Shown here piece after piece: positions 6,224-13,412 of a DNA stretch of 14,024 bases. Source of the stretch: Bacteroidales bacterium (GTDB taxonomy: Bacteria; Bacteroidota; Bacteroidia; Bacteroidales; F082); assembly GCA_017428285.1 (NCBI GenBank), contig JAFRRE010000100.1, positions 1 to 14,024 on the forward strand, read 5' to 3'. The notes below the pieces were generated by a model. It was not told where the DNA came from. It did no database searches and saw nothing but the letters and a program-made list of their open reading frames with translations. Each line of letters begins with the position of its first letter. Positions within the stretch are counted from its first letter, which is position 1. The position numbers and the translations under genes are program-made.

Positions 6224-9200
6224 TTATTCTACAACGAAGTCCTTCACTTCCCATGTTGCCGAGGCACTGGTCGAACTCGTGTACTTGAAAGCGATGGTCA
6301 CGGTTTGACCAACGTATGAAGTCAGGTCAGTAGTGGAAGTGATGAAGGTCCAGTTGTTGCCAGCAGGCCATTGGTCAAGATTCAACTCCGTCCATGTAGC
6401 ATTACTGACATTACCATTATAGTTGGTGGAAATCATCACGAACAAAGTGCCTTGCGGCGAAGCATAGTTGACAGCTTGGCTGAAAGACAGTTTTGCCGAA
6501 CTAACACCCGACAAATTGATGGCAGGAGAAACAAGCCAGCTTTCAGCCGCATAGTTTTGGCCAGAAACATAAGCACTAGCCTTCATGCAAGAGTAAGAAG
6601 GAGCGTGTTGCCAAACATAGCTCAAGCCAGAGGGCAAGTTGACATCCTCAATGGTGAAGTTGCCTTGTCCTGTAGCAAAGGATTCGGAGAAAATCTCCGT
6701 GCCAGGAGTGGGAGGAGTAACGCCGCCTTCCAGGACAAAATCAGCCTCGGTGCCGTTGCTGTCGCGCAAACCAGCCTGTCCGAAATAGTTGCGCAGCGTA
6801 CCCAACACGGCCAACTGCTTACCATAATTGCCAGGATTGTCATACAGATTGACCTGTGTGCGGAGCGGTTTGCCGGAAGGCAGGTTCACAATGATGCAGT
6901 TGGCAATCTCGCGACAAGTGACATCATCGGCAATCACCACATTCGTATAAGAATCAACGGGAATCGACCAAATCACATCATCATTGCTCGTAACGGTGCT
7001 CAACCCGTTACGCACTGCGCCGACAATGTAGCCTTGCACCCAAGCCGTGACACTCTGTCCTTGCAAGCCGATACCCGAAGAAACATTATAAGGATCGCTC
7101 GCCGTGCCGCTGCCTGCACCTGGTCCAGGAGGTGTAGGCGGAGTTGGAGGCTCTTCACCACTTCCCTCTTGGATGGTGATGCTCTGGATTTCAATCGTGC
7201 CAGCCTTAACATCATCAGAGACATACTTCACTGCCAAAGTCACCGTTTGACCGACACATTGCGTCAATGAGATGTCAGTGGTCGTGAAGTCATTCCAGTT
7301 GTTGCCTTGGATCAAAGTGGCAGGTACTTCTGTCCACGAAGCGGAAGTCGGGGCACTTCCCCAAGTATAGTCCGTGGAAGCCCAAATAGTCACATCACTG
7401 ATGTTGTTGAAGTAACGTGCGATATAGACCATGGTCATCTTGGCATCACTCACACCCGTGATGGCCACCGGAGAAGAGATGAGCCAATCTTCATTGGCAT
7501 TGTTAGTGCCATTCTCATAACCCGTCATCTTGGCTGTGTTGTAGTCAATCATCCAAGATTGAGGACCATAGGCATCATAAGTCATGTATGTGCCAAACTC
7601 AGTGGCAAATGACTGGTTATAAGGCAAATACTGAGTTTCTCCACCAGGTGTGGGAGGTGTAGGAGGCGTATCACCACTACCTTCTTCAATAGTAATGCTC
7701 TGGATCTCCATCGTACCAGCTTTGCTGTCGGTGGAGGTGTATTTCACCGCGAATGTGACAGTCTGACCAACGAATTGTGTCAACGAAATTTCAGCAGTCA
7801 GGAAGTCTGTCCAGTTGCTGCCCTCGCGTAGGTCGGCAGATACAGGAATCCAAGTAGTCTGTGTCGGGTCACTGCCCCATGCATAATTCGTTGAAGCCCA
7901 AATGGTCACTTCGTTATTGATATTGGTGAAATAACGGCCAATATACTTCATGGTCATCTTGGCATCATTTACACCTGTGATGGCCACCGGCGAAGAAATG
8001 AGCCAGTCCGCGTTGGCAAAATAATTGGGATTGACATAACCAGTCATCTTGGCAGTGCTGTAGTCAATCTCCCAAGACTGCGGTCCCAACTCATCATAAG
8101 TCATGTATGTGCCAAACTCGGATGCAAAGCTTTGGGTGTAAGGCATATTCTGCACTTTGCCACCAGGATTCGGTCCAGGAGGAGGTGTCGGACCACTACC
8201 CTCTTGGATAAGGATGCTCTGCACCTCGATGGTTCCAGCTTTGACATTGTCTGAGAGATACTTCACAGCAACACAAATCTTCTGTCCGGCAAACTGCGAG
8301 AGATCGATAGTGGTTGAATTGAAATCGGTCCAGTTGCTGCCTTCACTCAAATTGGCCGACAACTCAGTCCAAGAAGCTTGTCTGGGATCACCAGAAACAT
8401 AATCGCTGGAAACTTGGATTGTGACATCTTGGTTCAGATTCGCGAAATACCTAGCTATATACTTCATGGTCATGCTGGCCTGCGAGACAGCCTCCAAGGA
8501 GAATCTGGCCGAAATCAACCAGTCCTCATTTTCATTATTGGTGCTGTTGACATAACCCGTCATCTTTGCCGTGTTGTAGTCAATTTCCCAAGACTGAGGA
8601 CCTAACACATCGTAAGTCGAGTAGGTTCCAAACGAAGACGCAAAGTCTTGATAATAAGGCAATCCAGAATCCTCGCCTGGGACATAGCCTTCAAACTCAA
8701 GTTCACGAGCCGAACGGATGTAGAGTTGCCAAGTGCTGCCATAAACAGCGGCGATGGCTGTCAAATTACCTGTACCCTGCGGCAACGAGTCGTTGGCGAA
8801 GTTGGCATAGTTGCTGGTGCGCACGATAACGGTCTGTGAGTAGTCACTGGGGTCGGCCAAGGTGCGGTTACCGTAACCAGATGGGTCGGCGAAGGTGTTC
8901 TTTTCGGTAAACCTCACATTTTCCAGACGTACCAAACCCGCCAAATATTTGCCTTCATTGATTTCTGCAATGGTGGCTTTTGCTGGCTCGATTGGCTTGT
9001 TGTTGGCCAATATGATGATGTGACCGTCGGCCTCGAAATTGCTCAACTGAGGCAAGTTGTTATACAACGAATAGGTGACATCCTTCAGATAAACACGGAT
9101 GGAGTCACCGATACGTAAACCAGAAACGGCATCGAGGTGAAGCTCAAGGGCAGCACCCGTGGCGCGGTCTTGGATGAAGGCGGCCTTGTAAAGGTTGCCC

Positions 9201-9409
9201 GACTGCTCATCGGCGGTGACAATGCCGTACACCGAGGCGTCATAGTTAAATACGGTACCCGATTCCATTTCAAGAATGTCAGCAATGGTGTAAACCGTAC
9301 CTATCGGCAAATCCTGGATAGGCGGTTCGGGATACTCTTTCTTGCAGGCGGTGAACATCATGCCCACCATGGCAAGCAGCGTAAAGATGTTTAATACTCT
9401 GTTTTTCAT
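6224..9409 (-). CDS. Multidomain surface lipoprotein: DUF5689-like, choice-of-anchor-J-like repeats, DUF6359-like
   Basis: A 1061-residue exported lipoprotein. The signal peptide ends in the lipobox FTAC (Cys22), followed by 'KKEYPEPP', which is weakly like a surface-export signal. Domains in order, from recalled family patterns: a DUF5689-like region (about 35-245, 'VYTIADILEME...', OB-fold type); three tandem choice-of-anchor-J/MAM-like units starting near residues 250, 422 and 595, each beginning 'PY.QSFA..FGTY.TYD' and ending 'GTIE(V/I)QSI.I.EGSG' before a Pro/Gly-rich linker; a DUF6359-like OB-fold segment (about 766-900, 'SGTASDPYNV...AWVQGYIVGA'); and a fourth, diverged anchor-J unit (about 904-1061). 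There is no T9SS sorting domain, fitting lipid anchoring. The gene lies 105 bases downstream of the TonB receptor with no own TAnnTTTG seen, so it is probably co-transcribed. Probable role: capture of a substrate for the receptor (inference). Confidence 0.85.
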   Translation of the reverse strand: MKNRVLNIFTLLAMVGMMFTACKKEYPEPPIQDLPIGTVYTIADILEMESGTVFNYDASVYGIVTADEQSGNLYKAAFIQDRATGAALELHLDAVSGLRIGDSIRVYLKDVTYSLYNNLPQLSNFEADGHIIILANNKPIEPAKATIAEINEGKYLAGLVRLENVRFTEKNTFADPSGYGNRTLADPSDYSQTVIVRTSNYANFANDSLPQGTGNLTAIAAVYGSTWQLYIRSARELEFEGYVPGEDSGLPYYQDFASSFGTYSTYDVLGPQSWEIDYNTAKMTGYVNSTNNENEDWLISARFSLEAVSQASMTMKYIARYFANLNQDVTIQVSSDYVSGDPRQASWTELSANLSEGSNWTDFNSTTIDLSQFAGQKICVAVKYLSDNVKAGTIEVQSILIQEGSGPTPPPGPNPGGKVQNMPYTQSFASEFGTYMTYDELGPQSWEIDYSTAKMTGYVNPNYFANADWLISSPVAITGVNDAKMTMKYIGRYFTNINNEVTIWASTNYAWGSDPTQTTWIPVSADLREGSNWTDFLTAEISLTQFVGQTVTFAVKYTSTDSKAGTMEIQSITIEEGSGDTPPTPPTPGGETQYLPYNQSFATEFGTYMTYDAYGPQSWMIDYNTAKMTGYENGTNNANEDWLISSPVAITGVSDAKMTMVYIARYFNNISDVTIWASTDYTWGSAPTSASWTEVPATLIQGNNWNDFTTTDISLTQCVGQTVTLAVKYVSDDVKAGTIEIQSITIQEGSGEEPPTPPTPPGPGAGSGTASDPYNVSSGIGLQGQSVTAWVQGYIVGAVRNGLSTVTSNDDVIWSIPVDSYTNVVIADDVTCREIANCIIVNLPSGKPLRTQVNLYDNPGNYGKQLAVLGTLRNYFGQAGLRDSNGTEADFVLEGGVTPPTPGTEIFSESFATGQGNFTIEDVNLPSGLSYVWQHAPSYSCMKASAYVSGQNYAAESWLVSPAINLSGVSSAKLSFSQAVNYASPQGTLFVMISTNYNGNVSNATWTELNLDQWPAGNNWTFITSTTDLTSYVGQTVTIAFKYTSSTSASATWEVKDFVVE
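7130..8662 (-). repeat. Three tandem repeats of about 173 codons inside the lipoprotein gene
   Basis: The units start at 8662, 8146 and 7627 (minus strand), giving periods of 516 and 519 bases. The second and third are the closest: a 28-base stretch at 7573-7600 is identical to 8092-8119, exactly one period away. The first unit is more diverged. Pro-Thr/Gly-rich linkers separate the units. The arrangement indicates internal duplication and could change copy number by recombination. Confidence 0.85.
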
Positions 9410-9419
9410 TTTATTTGAT

Positions 9420-9453
9420 GTTGAATTGTTAATCGTTGAATCGTTGAATTGTT
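9420..9453. repeat. Short GTTGAAT direct repeats
   Basis: GTTGAAT occurs at 9420-9426, 9435-9441 and 9443-9449. The first and last copies extend to the 11-mer GTTGAATTGTT (9420-9430 and 9443-9453). They lie in the leader between the TonB receptor and its downstream lipoprotein gene. Confidence 0.75.
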
Positions 9454-9460
9454 TGGCTTT

Positions 9461-9512
9461 CAGCTATCAGCATTCAGCAAGTTGGCTGACGGCTGATAGC
9501 TGATGGCTGACA
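9461..9512. repeat. Intergenic palindrome built on GCTGATAGCTG between receptor and lipoprotein genes
   Basis: A perfect 11-base inverted repeat pairs 9461-9471 with 9492-9502. Nested inside it, TCAGC 9474-9478 pairs with GCTGA 9485-9489 around a six-base loop. GGCTGAC occurs at 9484-9490 and again at 9505-9511. No T-run follows on the minus strand, so it is not a simple terminator. In a receptor-lipoprotein transcript it could act as a partial terminator, processing site or mRNA stabiliser. Confidence 0.75.
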
Positions 9513-9514
9513 GC

Positions 9515-12139
9515 TCATTTTCTGACTGTCAAGCTAATGTAATAATTCAAACCGTACATATACGAATACTTGTCCGGGAACATATCGGGATTGTTGGCGT
9601 TGAAGCGCAACTGCTCGTAACCGTAAAGGATAGCACTCTTGTTGTTGAGCAGGTTGTTGACACTTAAATTGAAGAGGAAATAGTAGCCTTTATAACGCTT
9701 TGAGAAACCGCCATAGAAGTCAAGCGTGAATGTGGGCTTTAACGGGCTTTGACTCAGAACGTCCTCGATGCGGATGTCACCCACAGCGTAGTGGTCCATA
9801 CCGTGTTTCGTGTGGTTATAAGGGTTCACATCGAAGTACATATTGGCCATATAATTACCGTTGAGGCTCACCCACCAATACTTAGGCGAGTTGTACTTGA
9901 TACCTAACGAAGCCACCGTCTCGGGCCCCGAAGAAACGTGATAGTTTTTCAGATAAGCCGTATGACCATCGATGTAGGCAATGTCGTTGTTATCATCATA
10001 CACCGAGAACAACGGGTTGTTAGCATAGACATGGATGCCGTTGGCTGCAGCGGCCTGCAAGGTGACCGTTGGCGAGACGTTATATTCAGCTCCCATCTCC
10101 AAACCAACGCAACGTTGTTTAGTACCTGTCATGATGAAGTTGATAAACTCACTGGTGTAGGAATTGGCGCTAGTGGTAGTATTTTGATAGACGTTCTCGC
10201 AATAGAAGCTACGGTTCCAGATGATGTTGTTATAGGTGTTGTAATACCCTGTCAAACGGAACTTGAACTCAGGCGAACGATACATGTAGCTCAAATCGAC
10301 AGCATTGATACGCTCGCTCTTCAGGTCACCTTCCACGACGGTGTGACGCGTACGCGGCGACACATAGATATCGCGGAATTGGGGAGACTGTAACATGTAG
10401 GCCCAATTGACCACGATGTGGTTACGACCATTGATGGCATAGGAAACGCCAGCCTTCACACCCGGATCCAAGAAATTATGCTTTTCGTCGTCACCGTAGG
10501 ATCTATCAGCAAACTCACCATTCTGGAAGAGGCCTGTACGCCAGATTTGAGTGAATGAAAGCTGCATACCAAGATACAAGTCGAAGTTGCCGACAAGCCA
10601 GTCGATCTGATCCCAAACTCGGCCATAGTTGCGGTTGGCGTAATAGTTATAATTAATGATGTCGCCGACCTTGGCCACATGGTTCGTGTTGAGCAGGTTG
10701 GTCTGACAGTCATCGGTTTCAAGGTTTTCGGCATACTTATTAATATCATAGTAGTAATCGCCGCCAAGGAGGTCGTTGACGCACTCGTAATAATGCGTTC
10801 TCGATACATTGACCGCCAAACCGCCTGTCATGATGAGGTTGGGCGCGAACTCATGCTTGAAGTAGGAGGCGCCACCTGTTTGCATCTTGTCATAGTGACG
10901 TTCTGCGAGGATATACTTCGAGAAACTTCCCGTCACCGTGCCATCTTTTCCGTTGTTGGCGTTCTGTACAGTGAAGAGGTGGTTGCGATTAGCCATGTAG
11001 AGGGCATCCCAGTCGATCTGGGTGACTTTCGGATCGCGGTTACGCCATGCCTCAAATTGTGCCTCAATTTCAGCCGTGCTATGGGCATTGGTCATGTAAT
11101 AACTCGGCAGGTTCTTGTAATAGTCGGGACGCGGGTCGGGAGCTTCACCCCATTCCAACGAAGTCTGACCAGCCTTGCCAGCAAAATAGTAGACCGAGGT
11201 TTGGAACGAAGTCTTCCTGTTCGGTGTCCAATACCAAGTGAGGCTGGAGAACGGTTGGTGATATGTGCTCATACGCGAGTTGCGGATCACCTGCGTACCA
11301 TTTTCGTCGATGGTCTGATAGCCCCAGTTGGGATTGTAGTAGTTGGAACCGACAAGGTCGTATGCTTCCTGCACAACGGGTGCCGAGCCGCCGCGCTGCG
11401 AGGGTGCGCCGAACACAGTGAGGTCGAGGCTATGCTTGTCATTGAGCTTTTTCTCCACGGAGAGGAAATAGCTGTAGGCCTGGTAGAAAGAGCCTTCCGT
11501 GTAACCCGTCACGGTGCTATACAAGTTGTTCTTCCAATTGGAATCATAGTTGCCATTGGCATGAATCCCTGAATAGCGTCCGCTGGCGGCAGCCATCAGG
11601 TACCAACCATCACCTATCTCGCCAGTACCTATAGAGGCCATGACGCGGTGGTTGTAGGAACGGTTGCTGAGAGCATAGCTCAGCGAAATCTGCTTGCGGT
11701 ACTGAGAGGCGCGTGTCGAATAAGCCGTGAGGCCACCCAAGTTGCCGAAGCCCGCATCGGTCTTTCCGAGACCTTCGACAAGCACCGAGTTGCGGAAAGC
11801 GTCGTTGAGACCGCCCCAATTACTGAAGACGGGGCGTCCCGTCTCAGGGTCGTTCATCAGGATGCCGTTAATCATCACGTCGCTGTACTTCGAGTCGTTG
11901 CCACGCACACGATAGCGCAGCGAGCCGAAGTTGTAGGCCGCAATGCTGTTGAACACGTCGCGTGACGAGTTCAGCAAAGTCGAGGCATCATTGACCGAGG
12001 TGGAGGACTCCTCGAAGTCGGAATCCATCAGAATCACCGTCGGCACTTCATTGTTGTTCAGGTCGGCAGTGTCAATAACTTGGGCATACGCCCCCGTCAT
12101 CAGCATCGCTACGACCGCTAAAAGTAGTATTTTTTTCAT
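9515..12139 (-). CDS. TonB-dependent outer-membrane receptor
   Basis: An 874-residue outer-membrane protein that should import a substrate using TonB/ExbBD energy. The signal peptide 1-19 ends AYA|Q. The plug follows (about 45-160): 'TLLNSSRDVFNSIAAYNFG', 'YRVRGNDSKYSDVMINGILMND', 'NLGGLTAYSTRASQYR'. The remainder is a beta-barrel with alternating aromatic strands ('FSSLTWYWTPNRKTSFQTSVYYFAG', 'GRNHIVVNWAYMLQSPQFRDIYVSP', 'EFKFRLTGYYNTYNNIIWNRSF'). It lacks the N-terminal carboxypeptidase-regulatory-like domain found in many SusC-type receptors, so it is not a canonical SusC, and no SusD is beside it. It precedes the DUF5689-like lipoprotein gene and is divergent from the EEP enzyme gene. The substrate is not evident from sequence. 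Confidence 0.92.
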   Translation of the reverse strand: MKKILLLAVVAMLMTGAYAQVIDTADLNNNEVPTVILMDSDFEESSTSVNDASTLLNSSRDVFNSIAAYNFGSLRYRVRGNDSKYSDVMINGILMNDPETGRPVFSNWGGLNDAFRNSVLVEGLGKTDAGFGNLGGLTAYSTRASQYRKQISLSYALSNRSYNHRVMASIGTGEIGDGWYLMAAASGRYSGIHANGNYDSNWKNNLYSTVTGYTEGSFYQAYSYFLSVEKKLNDKHSLDLTVFGAPSQRGGSAPVVQEAYDLVGSNYYNPNWGYQTIDENGTQVIRNSRMSTYHQPFSSLTWYWTPNRKTSFQTSVYYFAGKAGQTSLEWGEAPDPRPDYYKNLPSYYMTNAHSTAEIEAQFEAWRNRDPKVTQIDWDALYMANRNHLFTVQNANNGKDGTVTGSFSKYILAERHYDKMQTGGASYFKHEFAPNLIMTGGLAVNVSRTHYYECVNDLLGGDYYYDINKYAENLETDDCQTNLLNTNHVAKVGDIINYNYYANRNYGRVWDQIDWLVGNFDLYLGMQLSFTQIWRTGLFQNGEFADRSYGDDEKHNFLDPGVKAGVSYAINGRNHIVVNWAYMLQSPQFRDIYVSPRTRHTVVEGDLKSERINAVDLSYMYRSPEFKFRLTGYYNTYNNIIWNRSFYCENVYQNTTTSANSYTSEFINFIMTGTKQRCVGLEMGAEYNVSPTVTLQAAAANGIHVYANNPLFSVYDDNNDIAYIDGHTAYLKNYHVSSGPETVASLGIKYNSPKYWWVSLNGNYMANMYFDVNPYNHTKHGMDHYAVGDIRIEDVLSQSPLKPTFTLDFYGGFSKRYKGYYFLFNLSVNNLLNNKSAILYGYEQLRFNANNPDMFPDKYSYMYGLNYYISLTVRK

Positions 12140-12186
12140 ATTGAACTTGTTATGATTTGCGTTGGGTTTTGCCTACAATAAGCAGG

Positions 12187-12194
12187 CAAATGTA
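12187..12194 (-). promoter_or_regulatory. Bacteroidota -7 element (TACATTTG) for the TonB receptor operon
   Basis: The minus strand reads TACATTTG, an exact TAnnTTTG match, 47 bases before the ATG at 12139. No clear -33 element is seen. It sits in the 139-base divergent region shared with the EEP enzyme gene. Confidence 0.5.
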
Positions 12195-12239
12195 GGAAAA
12201 GTTCTTTTACATCGGTGGTTTTATTATGGATTTTTTTGT

Positions 12240-12247
12240 TACTTTTG
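12240..12247 (+). promoter_or_regulatory. Bacteroidota -7 element (TACTTTTG) for the EEP-fold enzyme gene
   Basis: TACTTTTG matches TAnnTTTG and lies 31 bases before the ATG at 12279. Because transcription should begin downstream of it, it also rules out the longer in-frame start at 12162. Confidence 0.6.
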
Positions 12248-12278
12248 CCGCGTTATCAATCCATATTTCATTCTCACC

Positions 12279-13325
12279 ATGAAAAAGCACTATGTTTTCA
12301 TATTGGCACTTTTGGCGTTCGGCCTTGGAATGAACCACATTTCAGCCCAAGAGCAACAAGCCTATAAGGTCGGTTTGGTCGGTTTCTATAACCTGGAAAA
12401 CCTCTTTGACACCATCAACGACCCGAACAAAAACGACGAGGAGTTTTTGCCCCAAGGCGCCAACCAGTGGAATACCGAGAAATACCTCAACAAGCTTCAT
12501 AACATGGCATACGCCATCTCAACTATCGGCACAGACATCACACCCGATGGTGTAGCTGTCCTCGGCATGTCGGAGATGGAAAACCGCACCGTGTTGGAGG
12601 ACCTTGTGTCCCAACCTGAACTGAAGGATAGAAACTACCAAGTGGTGCACTACGACTCGCCCGACCGCCGTGGCGTGGATGTGGGATTGCTCTACAACCC
12701 GAAGTATTTCAAGCCGACCAACAGCAAGTCATACCGCACCGTCGTTCCTAATGACCCCGAATTCATCACCCGCGACCAGCTGGTCGTCTCGGGCCTCTTC
12801 GATGGTGAGATGATGCACTTCATCGTCATGCACTGGCCTTCACGTGCTGGTGGCGAGAAGCGCTCCATGCCAGGCCGTATTGCCGCTGCCAACCTCTGCC
12901 GCCACATCGCCGACAGCATCATGCGCGAGGACCAAAGCGCCAAGATCATCATGATGGGCGACTTCAACGACTACCCTGACAGCAAGAGCGTGACAAACTA
13001 TCTCCGTGCCTCAGGCGACATGAAAGACCTGCGCGACGGCGAGTTTTTCAACCCCATGTATGAGCTGCACAAAAAAGGCTACGGTACCAATTACTACCGC
13101 GATGCACCTGGCGTGCTCGACCAGATGATCCTCACTCCTGCCCTGATACCCAACGGCTACGACAGCTACCAATTCAAGAACGCGAAGGTACACAATAAGG
13201 AGTTCTTGAAACAACATGGTGGCAAATACAACGGCTATCCCTTCCGCACCTTCGGCAGCGGTGTCTGGATGGGTGGCTACAGCGACCACTTCCCGGTATA
13301 TGTCATTCTGCTGAAGAAAGCGTAA
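12279..13325 (+). CDS. Exported endonuclease/exonuclease/phosphatase (EEP) superfamily enzyme
   Basis: A 348-residue metal-dependent phosphodiesterase or nuclease-fold enzyme. The EEP motifs in order are: 'FYNLENLFD' (Asn, N-terminal), SEMEN (98-102) with the metal-binding Glu, 'DRRGVDVGLLYN', 'MHWPSR', GDFND with Asp228 and Asn230, and SDH (335-337) with the catalytic Asp-His pair. All key residues look intact. The ATG at 12279 was chosen over an in-frame ATG at 12162 because it gives a clean signal peptide (MKKHYVFILALLAFG..., cleavage ISA|Q near residue 23) and lies just after the promoter. The protein should therefore be periplasmic or secreted. It is divergent from the TonB receptor-lipoprotein operon. 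Substrates in this superfamily include DNA, RNA, sphingomyelin and inositol phosphates, and sequence alone does not decide. Confidence 0.9.
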   Translation: MKKHYVFILALLAFGLGMNHISAQEQQAYKVGLVGFYNLENLFDTINDPNKNDEEFLPQGANQWNTEKYLNKLHNMAYAISTIGTDITPDGVAVLGMSEMENRTVLEDLVSQPELKDRNYQVVHYDSPDRRGVDVGLLYNPKYFKPTNSKSYRTVVPNDPEFITRDQLVVSGLFDGEMMHFIVMHWPSRAGGEKRSMPGRIAAANLCRHIADSIMREDQSAKIIMMGDFNDYPDSKSVTNYLRASGDMKDLRDGEFFNPMYELHKKGYGTNYYRDAPGVLDQMILTPALIPNGYDSYQFKNAKVHNKEFLKQHGGKYNGYPFRTFGSGVWMGGYSDHFPVYVILLKKA

Positions 13326-13334
13326 AGGAAATGC

Positions 13335-13399
13335 GGAATGCTGAATGTGGAATGCTGAATGGCGCAAAAAATCATTCAGCATTCCTAATTCAGCATTCC
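13335..13399. repeat. Double palindrome of GGAATGCTGAAT between convergent genes
   Basis: GGAATGCTGAAT occurs at 13335-13346 and 13349-13360, and its reverse complement at 13374-13385 and 13388-13399. The inner pair extends to 13 bases (13349-13361 with 13373-13385). The four units nest into one long hairpin with an 11-base loop. It lies between the EEP enzyme gene and the convergent T9SS cargo gene and may end both transcripts, although flanking T-runs are weak. The word ATTCAGCA also occurs inside the palindrome at 9461-9502. Confidence 0.85.
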
Positions 13400-13412
13400 T
13401 AACTTTTGGCTT

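Noticed and set aside
6371..7270. Plus-strand reading frame (299 codons) opposite the large lipoprotein gene
   Set aside because: The sense strand encodes a well-formed domain series. The antisense product is Arg/Ile/His-rich with no family resemblance and no promoter.
10679..11572. Long plus-strand reading frame (297 codons) opposite the TonB receptor gene
   Set aside because: It is antisense to a clear TonB receptor. The translation has no recognisable motifs and looks like a codon-usage shadow.
12162..12278. Upstream in-frame ATG giving a 39-residue longer EEP protein
   Set aside because: It lies upstream of the TAnnTTTG element at 12240-12247 and would hide the clean signal peptide that starts at 12279.
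13335..13399. CRISPR-like array suggested by repeated 12-mers
   Set aside because: The copies include inverted ones, spacing is 2-13 bases with no spacers, and no cas genes are present; it is a palindrome.
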